Source: Jeotgalicoccus nanhaiensis | GTDB lineage: Bacteria > Bacillota > Bacilli > Staphylococcales > Salinicoccaceae | Length of the DNA stretch: 64,000 nt | Assembly: GCA_004570955.1 (NCBI GenBank) | Contig: SPPL01000005.1 | Span: forward strand, 1 to 64,000 | Direction: 5' to 3' | Translations under genes and position numbers: made by a program | Shown: positions 28,204 through 37,002 of the stretch, piece after piece | How positions within the stretch are numbered: the stretch's first letter is position 1 | Layout of the letters: every line of letters begins with the position of its first letter | Notes under the pieces: model-generated | The model's input: only the letters and a program-made list of their open reading frames with translations | Told to the model about the DNA's origin: nothing | Databases searched by the model: none

Positions 28204-29403
28204 TTATGCATACGAATGAAGCCCTGCAACAATTAAATTTATTGCAATTAAGTTAAACAGTATCAGTATAAAGCCGATTACTGCCAGCCATGCAGATTTC
28301 TCTCCTTCATATCCTTTGTTTAACCTTAAATGTAGGAAAATAGTATAAAACATAGCTGTGATAAACGCCCAGGTTTCTTTCGGATCCCAGCCCCAAAACC
28401 TGCTCCAAGCAATTTGTGCCCAAATCGCTGCGAAAAATATACCCCCAAGTGCAAACAATGGAAAACCTATTATTACTGAACGATAGCCTATCTCGTCCAT
28501 TAAGTTTAAATCTGCTTTATTTGCAAGTGGTTTGATAATTGCTGACAGTCTCCTTCTAAGTATTAAGCGAAGCCCTCCGTAAACAATCATTCCCAGTATC
28601 ACAGACCATATTACCGTATTTAATGATTGTGATTGAATGACTGGTGGTAAATTGATTCCTAATTGAAAATGGTCCGCAGGTTCGTATTGATTATCACCTA
28701 AATGCTCTACCGCTATTGCACCTTCAAAATTAATCAAACTTGGTAAATGATAATCTGCAACTACAGTTTGCCCCCGCTGATCTGTATACATGAATTCATC
28801 ACTATAACCAACTACACCTTTCATAATCAGTGTGGTTGCAATATATACCAACACAATCACGAGTCCTGCCATAATCATTTCCAGTGCTTTTGCTCTCCAT
28901 GATTTTTCATTTTCTGGAATTGATTTTAGCAAATATATTAAACCTGCCACCGCACTCATAGATAAAATACCATAAGATATTGTTACCGTGATTACATGGA
29001 TTGCGAGCCAATTACTCTGAAGTGCCGGAATCAGTGGATTCACATCTGTTGAAAACATGCTCCCATAAGCAATGAGGATTAACGACAAGGGAATGACGAA
29101 TAATCCTAAAATTTTCGTTTTATAGTAGTGATATGTGATTAAATAACCTAAAATTAACATTATTGAAAAAGTTGCAATGAATTCATACATATTTGAGACA
29201 GGAGCATGGCCAGTTGCTATCCACCTTAATAAGAAATAAGCAATTTCCATAACAAAAGCCACTATAATCATTATAATAGAAATGAATTCTGCGTTTTTCT
29301 TATTAGATTTAACACTTAATGCAAGTGGTATAAGAGAAATCAATAAAATAATAAAGGCAGCAGTAATCAGCCAGTTACTAATCGATAATAGTGTGGATTC
29401 CAT
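28204..29403 (-). CDS. resC: cytochrome c biogenesis protein ResC/CcsA
   Basis: A 399-residue membrane protein of the CcsA/CcmC heme-handling family. It has the tryptophan-rich WGWDPKETWAFI motif and conserved histidines in flanking helices. With ResB it forms the system II heme exporter and synthetase that attaches heme to apocytochrome c. Start has GGAGGA upstream. No c-type cytochrome gene is nearby, which is unusual for a res cluster. Confidence 0.93.
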   Translation of the reverse strand: MESTLLSISNWLITAAFIILLISLIPLALSVKSNKKNAEFISIIMIIVAFVMEIAYFLLRWIATGHAPVSNMYEFIATFSIMLILGYLITYHYYKTKILGLFVIPLSLILIAYGSMFSTDVNPLIPALQSNWLAIHVITVTISYGILSMSAVAGLIYLLKSIPENEKSWRAKALEMIMAGLVIVLVYIATTLIMKGVVGYSDEFMYTDQRGQTVVADYHLPSLINFEGAIAVEHLGDNQYEPADHFQLGINLPPVIQSQSLNTVIWSVILGMIVYGGLRLILRRRLSAIIKPLANKADLNLMDEIGYRSVIIGFPLFALGGIFFAAIWAQIAWSRFWGWDPKETWAFITAMFYTIFLHLRLNKGYEGEKSAWLAVIGFILILFNLIAINLIVAGLHSYA

Positions 29404-29425
29404 ATTTATTCCTCCTCATCACTGT

Positions 29426-31054
29426 TTATATTTCATTATTTTTTTGGCTATCTCTATCTAAAATCTCCTCGTACCCGAATTCTCTCAATATAGGATTGAT
29501 GTCTTTCTTCAGACCAAAATAATTTTTATTTGTATGCGCACTGATACTGAATCCATCATCAGTGTTAATCCAAATTCGTCTATGATTAATGTATGAACCG
29601 ATAGATAGTCCCACTAAAAATATCACAAATCCTGTTGCTATCAAGGGCATTGTCAGATCTTTCTTTAATGTCAAAACAGTAGCCCAATGATTTTCATTTT
29701 CAACGAACTTCACATTATATTCGTTATTCTCTGTAATATCGGTTGAGTTCATAATTTGAATCAAGCTAAGTTCACTAGATTCACTGTCAAAAACTTCAAA
29801 TACAAAAGCAGGATTTTTAGCTACGGGTGTTTCGGAAATAAGTGATCCATTCTCATCTATTTCAAGAAAATCCGGGGCATACGCTCTCATGTCTACACTC
29901 ACCCCGTCTGCAATTTCATGACTCTGATGTGGATTATCCAATTCAACTGTGAATGGTTCTCCAACAGGATTGTTATCATTGTCTTCAAGCTGGAACGTCA
30001 TGGATTTCATCTGAGAATTATCATAACTAGCCTGATATATTTCAAATAGATCGAAACGGTATGGATGATTTACCTGTACACTGTAATCTTCTATCTTCTG
30101 TAAATCAGGTGTAGCGCCCACTACATCCATGCTTTTATTTTCGTAAAAAGTAAAATCCGTCTGATAATTACTTACTACAGTCTCATTTATATTCTGTAAT
30201 GTATCATCAAATACCGTCCCGGATTCTTCATCATAAATATCTATTGTAAATTTATTGTTTTTTAAATAGTATTGACCATCTGTCTCAGGTACTTGGACTG
30301 TTTCACCTTCAATAATATAAATCAATTCATCTACATACATTCCTGGGAAAAATCTCAACATACTACCGAATAAAAGAAGAATTAAACCAATGTGATTTAT
30401 ATATGGGCCCCATCTGGACAGTCTTCCTTTTTCAAATAAATAGTGATTATGGTCTTCTTCTACTTTGTAGCCTTTTTTCTTAAGAGCACGAACTATATTT
30501 TCAATGTTGTTAACATTATCACTATGTAAATTTAAACGTTGTCTATTATAAAATGTCGGATGCTTTTTTACACGTTGATTCTTTAAAGATTTGTATAAAG
30601 GCACTCCTCTATCGATACTTGCAGCAATAATTGATAATGCGAGCATGCCGTTAAGCAAAATGAACCACCATGAAGAATATAAATTATGAAAACCCAGTTC
30701 GATATAAATTTTTCCTAGAGCTCCATAATTTTCTGTATAGTACTGTTGGGGATCAGCACCCACTGGAATAAAATATTCCTGAGGGAAAATCGTTCCTATA
30801 GAGGCAGCAATAGTTATGATCGCAATGATTGCTACCCCGACTTTTATTGATGTAAAGAAAATCCAAATTTTATCAAAAACACTCTTAGAACGGGTTTTAG
30901 AACGAATTGCACTGCCATCATAGCGCATTAGATCTTTTATTTTATTTTTATCGTAATCACTATTTATCATTTTCCCGCAGGACTGGCATAATTGTGTCCC
31001 AGGTGGATTAACATAATTACAGGATTCACATGTTATCTTATTTAATTCCATCAA
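29426..31054 (-). CDS. resB: cytochrome c biogenesis protein ResB/Ccs1
   Basis: A 542-residue partner of ResC. An N-terminal zinc ribbon (CESCNYVNPPGTQLCQSCG), seen also in Bacillus ResB, precedes three membrane helices, a large outward domain (about residues 230-450) and a last helix near residue 470. It is 22 nt upstream of resC and 8 nt downstream of resA on the minus strand, one operon. Confidence 0.92.
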   Translation of the reverse strand: MMELNKITCESCNYVNPPGTQLCQSCGKMINSDYDKNKIKDLMRYDGSAIRSKTRSKSVFDKIWIFFTSIKVGVAIIAIITIAASIGTIFPQEYFIPVGADPQQYYTENYGALGKIYIELGFHNLYSSWWFILLNGMLALSIIAASIDRGVPLYKSLKNQRVKKHPTFYNRQRLNLHSDNVNNIENIVRALKKKGYKVEEDHNHYLFEKGRLSRWGPYINHIGLILLLFGSMLRFFPGMYVDELIYIIEGETVQVPETDGQYYLKNNKFTIDIYDEESGTVFDDTLQNINETVVSNYQTDFTFYENKSMDVVGATPDLQKIEDYSVQVNHPYRFDLFEIYQASYDNSQMKSMTFQLEDNDNNPVGEPFTVELDNPHQSHEIADGVSVDMRAYAPDFLEIDENGSLISETPVAKNPAFVFEVFDSESSELSLIQIMNSTDITENNEYNVKFVENENHWATVLTLKKDLTMPLIATGFVIFLVGLSIGSYINHRRIWINTDDGFSISAHTNKNYFGLKKDINPILREFGYEEILDRDSQKNNEI

Positions 31055-31062
31055 AGTTCACC

Positions 31063-31596
31063 CTATTCAGAAGTTGATTGTTCCACAAAGCTGTAAATAT
31101 CTTCTACAGTTAACTGATATTCTTTTTTATCCACAACAATGCCATTTTTATTAATTGCTATTGTTGTAGGCAATGGACCGACTTGATATGCTTTAGTTAC
31201 ATCTCTGTTTCGATCTAATGCGATTGGAAAATCAAGTTTTTCATCTAAACTGGATAAGAACTGATTAATCTGCTGCTCATCTTCCGAAACATTTACTGCA
31301 ATGATTTCATAATCATCATGTCCCTCATTATAAATTCGGTTCATATCAGGCATTTCTTCACGACACGGTTTACACCAAGTCCCCCAGAAATTCAAAATAA
31401 CACCTTTTTCTGAATTGATATCCGATAATTGTATTGAATCACCATTTAACGTCTCCAATTGAAAATCAATTGATTCATCGCCTACTTGTACAGTTTTTTT
31501 ATCAGAAGTTAAATTGAACCACAAAGTGACCCCTAATAAAATAATGATACTTAGTATAATACTTACTCTAAGAATACTTCTTGTTGTTTTTTTCAT
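31063..31596 (-). CDS. resA: membrane-anchored thiol-disulfide oxidoreductase ResA
   Basis: About 177 residues: a single N-terminal helix anchor then a thioredoxin/TlpA fold with WCKPC (C75, C78), the later cis-proline (GPLPTT) and VDKKEYQLT strand. ResA reduces the disulfide of target proteins outside the membrane, classically apocytochrome c. GGAGGTG precedes the ATG at 31596, favoured over 31713. First gene of the res-ccdA-cueP run. Confidence 0.93.
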   Translation of the reverse strand: MKKTTRSILRVSIILSIIILLGVTLWFNLTSDKKTVQVGDESIDFQLETLNGDSIQLSDINSEKGVILNFWGTWCKPCREEMPDMNRIYNEGHDDYEIIAVNVSEDEQQINQFLSSLDEKLDFPIALDRNRDVTKAYQVGPLPTTIAINKNGIVVDKKEYQLTVEDIYSFVEQSTSE

Positions 31597-31713
31597 AATA
31601 TTACACCTCCTGTAACGATTCCTTTCATCGAACAAATCATGCATTTTTGGTTGGCTTTGAAAGAAAATTTTTGTTAAAAATAAAAGTTCATTCTCACACC
31701 AATCTAAGTACAA

Positions 31714-32026
31714 ACTTTAACTGTTAAGAAAAATTCACTCCTAATTATTTAGCTTAAGCTAAATTTTCAAAGAAACTGTGCAGTTTCTTAGTATTTAATG
31801 TGACATTTCATATCATTAAGAGATTTTATTGGAACTCGAGAATTAGACTAATAAAATTAGCAGTTATAAGAAGTTCTCTTTACTCTTCAAATAGAACAAT
31901 ATTAGTCTTTAACTCGCATCAGTCTTATGTCATTCAATGTTATTAGTAATCTTTCACCTATGCTAGGATGTATAGCAATACACAATACCACATTAAAAGA
32001 GAGATATCGGCTTATAAAATTTTCTA
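31714..32026. other. non-coding region upstream of resA
   Basis: No coding frame seen. It holds a perfect 16-bp palindrome TTTAGCTTAAGCTAAA at 31748-31763, about 150 bases ahead of the resA start, a candidate operator for the res-ccdA-cueP operon. No cop box was found here. The remainder is AT-rich without clear repeats. Confidence 0.5.
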
Positions 32027-32644
32027 TTAAAATAGGAATGAGAACAGAGCGTTGAATGTGCCATTTTCAAATAGGATATAAATTCCTAATCCTATAAAGA
32101 CGATTGGAACGATCCAACGTTCATATTTTTCGATTTTATCTGAAACAAAATTCAAGGAAGCCAATCGATAGCTGATTAGACATAGAACACCAACCATGAT
32201 CATGAAAACAATGACGGCAATAATGATTTCCATCATATTTAAAGTCGTAAAGTACGGTATATAGATAGCGAAATCATCCGCACTGGAAGCCAGTACAATG
32301 AAAGTGACCGTTATGAATAATTGATTGAATCTGCCTGAAGAGAAAAGGGAGAGAATGTTGCCTTCATCTTCGTCTTCTTCACCTTGAATCCATATTTTGA
32401 TACCCAGGTAAAGGGGCAGGAGCCCAAGCAAACCAATCATCCATTGTTGGGGAACCAGATTGGCAACCCCCAAAGCGACCAGAAGGCTCACACCAATGAT
32501 AATTGCCGTTCCTATATACTGACCGATCCAAATATGCTTTATCTGATCCTTTTTCACTTGTGAGAACAGAAGAATCAATATAATAAGGTAATCGATGCCT
32601 GTTGCTACGTAAACCGCAGCAGCTGTAAATGCCGTTACAATCAT
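32027..32644 (-). CDS. cadD: CadD-family cadmium resistance transporter
   Basis: A 205-residue protein of the LysE-like CadD family with about six membrane helices, an acidic cytosolic loop (QGEEDEDEG) and the SSADDFAIYIPYF motif carrying acidic residues in a helix. CadD confers cadmium resistance in staphylococci. It follows cadC and cadA on the minus strand, 54 nt beyond the end of cadA, giving the order cadC-cadA-cadD. Confidence 0.92.
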   Translation of the reverse strand: MIVTAFTAAAVYVATGIDYLIILILLFSQVKKDQIKHIWIGQYIGTAIIIGVSLLVALGVANLVPQQWMIGLLGLLPLYLGIKIWIQGEEDEDEGNILSLFSSGRFNQLFITVTFIVLASSADDFAIYIPYFTTLNMMEIIIAVIVFMIMVGVLCLISYRLASLNFVSDKIEKYERWIVPIVFIGLGIYILFENGTFNALFSFLF

Positions 32645-32697
32645 TCTTCCATCTCCAATATTTTAAAATTTCGATTCAAAGTGAAGAGATTCAAAAC

Positions 32698-35103
32698 CTA
32701 TTCATCTTCCTTCACACGCATGAGTCTCAAACCATTGAGCGCGACTAATACCGTGGCACCCATATCTGAGAGGATCGCAATCCAGAGTGTCAGCCATCCT
32801 GGGATGACCAACAATAGAGCAATCAGTTTGATTCCAATGGCAAAAGCGATATTCGCTTTGATGATGTTCAATGTTTTACGGCTAAGTTTGATGGTAAAGG
32901 GCAGTTTCCTCAGGTCATCGCCCATTAAAGCGACATCCGCTGTTTCAAGAGCGGTATCTGTACCGGCGCCACCCATAGCGATACCAACGGTGGAAGCTGC
33001 CAGCGCCGGGGCGTCATTGACCCCATCGCCGACCATGCCTACATGACGATAATCAGTTTTTAGTTGCTTGATTACGTCTAGTTTATCCTGCGGGAGTAAT
33101 TCAGATTGAATATCTGTGACACCGACATGTGAACCAATCGCACGGGCAGTACTATGATTATCCCCCGTAAGCATGACTGTTTTTTCGATGCCTGCCTGAT
33201 GCAGCTTCTGGATTACCGCTTTACTTGATTCGCGGACTTCATCCGCGACTGCAATGATTGCCTGAACTGTATTTTTCGTTCCTGCAACCATAACGGTCTT
33301 ACCTTGTTCTTGAAGTGTTTTGACATCACTTTTAATTGAATCATTGAAATTAGCTGCCTCTATCTCTTCAAATAATGCCGGGCTGCCAACGTAATACATT
33401 TCATTATTGATTTTGCCCCGTATCCCTTTGCCTGTAATGGAAGAAAAGTCTTCGACAAAAATATCAGAATAAGGAAGGTTATAACTGTCTGCCTTCTTTA
33501 TAATCGCGGATGCCAATGGATGCTGGGAACGATCTTCCAATGCTGTGATGACTGCCAGCATTTCCTTTTCATCAATTGCATTGTCGATTAAACGATAATC
33601 AGTTACAACCGGGACGCCTTTTGTGAGTGTGCCGGTCTTATCAAATGCAATGGCCTTTAATCCACCCATTTCTTCGAGGTAGACCCCGCCTTTTATAAGG
33701 ACTCCCTTCTTGGCAGCATTTCCGATTGCCGAAACAATCGCTATCGGCGTGGAAATTACCAATGCACATGGACAACCTACAACGAGAACCGCTAACCCTT
33801 GATACACCCAAGTGGACCAGCTCGCACCGAAAAATAACGGGGGTACAATCGCAACCAGCACTGCGACAACCATAATGGCAGGCGTATAATATTTTGCAAA
33901 TTTATCAACGAATGCCTGGGCAGGAGCACGCTCACCTTGTGCTTCTTCCACCAGATGAATGATTTTGGCAATGGTCGTATCTTCAACCAATTTAGTGATT
34001 TTAACTTCCAGTAAGCCTTCTTCGTTCAGTGTCCCTGCAAATACTTCATCATCGATCGATTTTTCAACCGGCACTGATTCACCTGTGATTGCTGCCTGGT
34101 TGATTGCAGAGTAGCCATTGACAATTACGCCGTCCATAGCAATTTTCTGTCCAGGCTTAACAATCATGATATCGCCCACAGCAATATCATTGACGTGCAC
34201 TGTCATTTCCTGTCCGTTGCGTCTGACAAGTGCCTCTTTAGGAGCAATATCCATCAATGAACTGATGGATTGCCTTGCTCGATCCATCGAGAAACGCTCC
34301 AACGCTTCGCTGATGGCAAACAAGATGACAACAATGGCGACCTCGGCCCATTCTCCGATGATGACACCGCCAATCACTGCGACTGTCATCAGGGTTCGCA
34401 TATCAAATTCAAACCGGACTAAATTCTGGAGACCCGTTTTCAGCATTGAAGCCCCTCCGACAATCATGGAAGTGATGAATAGCAGTGGTGTAAGAATATT
34501 GTCATCACCATTCACCAACATTGAAATGAAGCCAAAAGCGATAAACAGTAGCGAATAGAGCAGAGTGCTGTGCTTTTTATAAAATGGAATGGTTACTTCC
34601 TTTTCTTTTTTGTCTTGTCCACTTTCTTCCCGGGATTTCTCAGGCACCACTTTGAGGTTTTCAAACGCCCCTGCTTCTTCCAGTTCCTCAACCGTTGCAG
34701 AACCATATACAGAAATTTTTGATGCGCCAAAATTCACCTTCGCATCTTGAACTTCAGGTAGTTTCTTCACATTGTTCTCAAATGTGCCAGCACAATTTGC
34801 ACAGGAAAATCCCTGAACACGGTAAACATTTTTTTCTTTATTAACTTCTGGTTGCGCTTGACGACTAGACTTTTCAGGCACCACTTTGAGATTTTCAAAT
34901 GCTCCTGCTTCTTCCAGTTCCTCAACCGTTGCAGAACCATATACAGAAATTTTTGATGCGCCAAAATTCACCTTCGCATCTTGAACTTCAGGTAGTTTCT
35001 TCACATTGCGCTCAAATTTCCCTGCACAATTCGCACAAGAAAACCCCTGAACACGGTAAATATTTTTTTCTTCTTCAGTCAGTTCTGCAATCCCTTCAGA
35101 CAT
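32698..35103 (-). CDS. cadA: cadmium/zinc-exporting P-type ATPase with duplicated metal-binding domain
   Basis: An 801-residue P1B-2 ATPase. Two N-terminal heavy-metal domains carry GFSCANCAG (C23/C26 and C101/C104), the membrane site is C444-P-C446, and the phosphorylated D488 lies in DKTGTLTKG. The two domains are almost identical over more than 50 residues and at DNA level, so the duplication is recent; most plasmid CadA proteins have one or two, less similar domains. The start overlaps the end of cadC by 8 bases. It exports Cd(II), Zn(II) or Pb(II). Confidence 0.95.
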   Translation of the reverse strand: MSEGIAELTEEEKNIYRVQGFSCANCAGKFERNVKKLPEVQDAKVNFGASKISVYGSATVEELEEAGAFENLKVVPEKSSRQAQPEVNKEKNVYRVQGFSCANCAGTFENNVKKLPEVQDAKVNFGASKISVYGSATVEELEEAGAFENLKVVPEKSREESGQDKKEKEVTIPFYKKHSTLLYSLLFIAFGFISMLVNGDDNILTPLLFITSMIVGGASMLKTGLQNLVRFEFDMRTLMTVAVIGGVIIGEWAEVAIVVILFAISEALERFSMDRARQSISSLMDIAPKEALVRRNGQEMTVHVNDIAVGDIMIVKPGQKIAMDGVIVNGYSAINQAAITGESVPVEKSIDDEVFAGTLNEEGLLEVKITKLVEDTTIAKIIHLVEEAQGERAPAQAFVDKFAKYYTPAIMVVAVLVAIVPPLFFGASWSTWVYQGLAVLVVGCPCALVISTPIAIVSAIGNAAKKGVLIKGGVYLEEMGGLKAIAFDKTGTLTKGVPVVTDYRLIDNAIDEKEMLAVITALEDRSQHPLASAIIKKADSYNLPYSDIFVEDFSSITGKGIRGKINNEMYYVGSPALFEEIEAANFNDSIKSDVKTLQEQGKTVMVAGTKNTVQAIIAVADEVRESSKAVIQKLHQAGIEKTVMLTGDNHSTARAIGSHVGVTDIQSELLPQDKLDVIKQLKTDYRHVGMVGDGVNDAPALAASTVGIAMGGAGTDTALETADVALMGDDLRKLPFTIKLSRKTLNIIKANIAFAIGIKLIALLLVIPGWLTLWIAILSDMGATVLVALNGLRLMRVKEDE
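34640..35045. repeat. 234-bp tandem duplication inside cadA
   Basis: A segment starting TCAGGCACCACTTTGAG at 34640 recurs from 34874, period 234 bp (78 codons). About 170 bp of each unit is nearly identical, followed by a more variable spacer. It encodes the doubled GFSCANCAG metal domain. Confidence 0.9.
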
Positions 35104-35464
35104 TGGTTATCACTTCTTTCCTATGTATTAATGCAATCGTCATGATTTCTTTAATATGCTGATCTTCCAGAGAATAGAACGCGAGTTTCCCTTCTTTCCT
35201 GAATGTAACGATGCCTTCTTTGTAGAGCGTGCGTAAATGATGAGATGCATTTGCTACAGTCACACCGAGTATATTTGCGATGTCACAGACGCATAATTCC
35301 TCTTCCTTGCATAAGGAATAGGTGATTTTTGCCCTATTCACATCGGCAATAGCCTTAAGCATCTGTGATATACCGGCAATATCGACAGTTTGTAAATTCT
35401 CTTGCATCCGGTTAACCTTTTCTTCGTCATAACAAAAAACTTCACATGTTTCTTTTTTATTCAT
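35096..35464 (-). CDS. cadC: CadC, ArsR/SmtB-family metal sensor
   Basis: A 122-residue winged-helix repressor. The metal site residues of CadC are visible: C7 and C11 in the N-terminal arm and C58 and C60 in ELCVCDIA. These four thiolates bind Cd, Pb or Bi and release DNA. An extra C52 lies nearby. The gene overlaps cadA, and two imperfect inverted repeats of the CadC operator type precede it. Confidence 0.94.
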   Translation of the reverse strand: MNKKETCEVFCYDEEKVNRMQENLQTVDIAGISQMLKAIADVNRAKITYSLCKEEELCVCDIANILGVTVANASHHLRTLYKEGIVTFRKEGKLAFYSLEDQHIKEIMTIALIHRKEVITNV

Positions 35465-35478
35465 ACATACACCTCATC

Positions 35479-35546
35479 ATTCAAATATTTGTTTGAATAT
35501 AGTGTATCATCTTATTTTTCTTTATTCAAGCAGATGTTTGAATAAT
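35479..35546 (-). promoter_or_regulatory. two CadC-type operators
   Basis: Imperfect inverted repeats ATTCAAATATTTGTTTGAAT (from 35479) and a second of similar form at about 35526-35546 (TTCAAGCAGATGTTTGAATA) lie upstream of cadC. The TTCAAA...TTTGAA form matches known cad operators. The second overlaps the 3' end of the ZIP reading frame. Confidence 0.7.
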
Positions 35547-36140
35547 AAAGGGCCTACCAACAAAACACGGAAAACATACGCTAAGGAAAATAATGCAATG
35601 AAAGATGATTTTCCAATCTCGAACAATTGACTGAATAATTACCCTGTCGTGATATGGATTGCTAAAATTATTGCGAACAGTATCCAAGTAAGCATACCGA
35701 ACGCAGCTAAAAATAATTATTCCTTCAGGTATGTTATGTAGAACTAAGGTGGTCAACATGAAATTTCCCATACTTGTTCCAATTGTTGGTCCAAGCGCGA
35801 TGCCAACAGGGAAATTATGAATTGCTATACTGATAATTAAAAGTACCCCCGATCGAACGAAAATATCTTTTTGATGACTATTAGTGATAATTGTAATTTT
35901 ATCCATTAATAGATGAATGGATTGGAATAATACTAAGCCTATTGCTATTCCACCGAGTAAAATTACCCACCCGCCTAATTCAATACTTTCCGGAATCATT
36001 TCAAAAAATAATAAGCCAATTATAAGGCCTGCACATAATGAATAAATAAAGCCATAACCACTTTGAAAACCTTCCATTATCCAAGCGAGTCCACCGCCAA
36101 CACCAATTCCAAGTGCGGAAGCTAACGCCCGATCATCCAT
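35526..36140 (-). pseudogene. ZIP-family metal transporter, C-terminus replaced
   Basis: Residues 1 to about 145 read as a ZIP transporter, with membrane helices and both metal-binding motifs HNFPVGIALG and LVLHNIPEGIIIF. The last 60 residues are polar and unlike the family; in another frame the DNA encodes hydrophobic segments FGMLTWILFAIILAIH and, later, ALFSLAYVFRVLLVGPLLFK. So the last helices are lost through frameshift or a join to other DNA at about 35700. Transport function is doubtful. It lies between cadC and the divergent SmtB-type sensor. Confidence 0.7.
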
Positions 36141-36206
36141 ACTGCACTCATCCCACTATTCTTAAAAAGGCTTTGTTTATTTTACTCTAAAAAATCAAAA
36201 CAAAAT

Positions 36207-36286
36207 ATATGAATTCATATTAAATATTATTTGATTCTTTATTCAGATGGTGATATCATATATATGAACATATATTAATATATGTA
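36207..36286. promoter_or_regulatory. SmtB/CzrA-type operator region
   Basis: A perfect palindrome ATATGAATTCATAT (36207-36220) and a nearby ATATATGAACATATAT stretch (about 36260-36275) lie between the divergent ZIP gene and the ArsR-family sensor. The TGAA-TTCA type core is typical of ArsR/SmtB zinc sensors. Confidence 0.65.
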
Positions 36287-36346
36287 GATAAATAGTGATT
36301 ATTATATATAAGGTTTTGAATTGAAACCTAAAGTGAGGGAAGGATA

Positions 36347-36673
36347 ATGGAAGAAAAAAAGGAATTAGAGGAAGTAAATAATAAGGACTTAGATGATGAA
36401 ACATTATTTGTCGTATCGCAAACATTTAAAGCGTTAGGTGATCCTACGAGAATCCGGATTCTCCATTTGCTCTTTTATAAGGAGTATTCGGTAAACGGTA
36501 TTGCTGAAACGCTACATCTTAGACAATCAACAGTTTCCCATCAATTGCGGTTCTTGAAAAATTTACGGTTAGTAAAATTCCGAAGGGAAGGCACAACATT
36601 GTTTTATTCCCATGATGATGAACATACTATGAATATGCTAAAACAGGCGATCGATCACGCCTGTCATCACTAG
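36347..36673 (+). CDS. ArsR/SmtB-family zinc or cobalt sensor (CzrA-like)
   Basis: A 108-residue winged-helix repressor: [20 protein letters not shown], recognition helix [19 protein letters not shown], beta wing [11 protein letters not shown], and a C-terminal helix with [19 protein letters not shown]. The D-x-H...H-x2-H pattern in helix alpha-5 is the zinc/cobalt site of CzrA and SmtB. AGGGAAGG is upstream. It probably controls the P1B-4 ATPase downstream and itself through the nearby palindromes. Confidence 0.88.
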   Translation: MEEKKELEEVNNKDLDDETLFVVSQTFKALGDPTRIRILHLLFYKEYSVNGIAETLHLRQSTVSHQLRFLKNLRLVKFRREGTTLFYSHDDEHTMNMLKQAIDHACHH

Positions 36674-36717
36674 TATTCCGTAAACCAGTAATGAGTGTTA
36701 ATAATAATTCACGTCAT

Positions 36718-36749
36718 TAATATTGTTATATGATCATATAACAATATTA
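36718..36749. promoter_or_regulatory. perfect 32-bp palindrome
   Basis: Sixteen bases on each side of 36733/36734 are perfectly complementary (centre ATATGATCATAT). It lies 27 bases before a small frame with a strong AAAGGGGG site and upstream of the P1B-4 ATPase. Its ATATGA...TCATAT core matches the ATATGAATTCATAT palindrome ahead of the CzrA-like gene, so the same repressor likely binds both. Confidence 0.7.
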
Positions 36750-36775
36750 TAGGCATATGAAAAGGGGGTTTTGCA

Positions 36776-36874
36776 ATGGATATGGAAAACAAAAAAACAG
36801 AATGGAAAGCGTTGTATGATATCTCGAAGGAAAGTGAGATGGGTGTAGCAGAGAGGGTTAGTGAATACGGTTGA
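36776..36874 (+). CDS. 32-residue ORF of unknown function
   Basis: The frame reads MDMENKKTEWKALYDISKES and ends VAERVSEYG. An excellent AAAGGGGG site lies 7 bases ahead of the ATG and the palindromic operator is just upstream. It could be a leader peptide, a small metal-related protein or the head of a truncated gene; I do not recognise it. Confidence 0.4.
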   Translation: MDMENKKTEWKALYDISKESEMGVAERVSEYG

Positions 36875-37002
36875 TAAATTCATAGGATGTATTATTGGAT
36901 ACAAAAAGTTTGGATGTGGTCAATTAACGTCCTGGTTTAGTAAAGCTTACTGCGAATATATTGGAACCCGATATATCATATTTATTTAGAAAGGTGATAG
37001 AA

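Noticed and set aside
32681-33046. Plus-strand frame across the end of cadA
   Set aside because: It is the complement of conserved ATPase coding sequence, has no ribosome binding site and no family resemblance.
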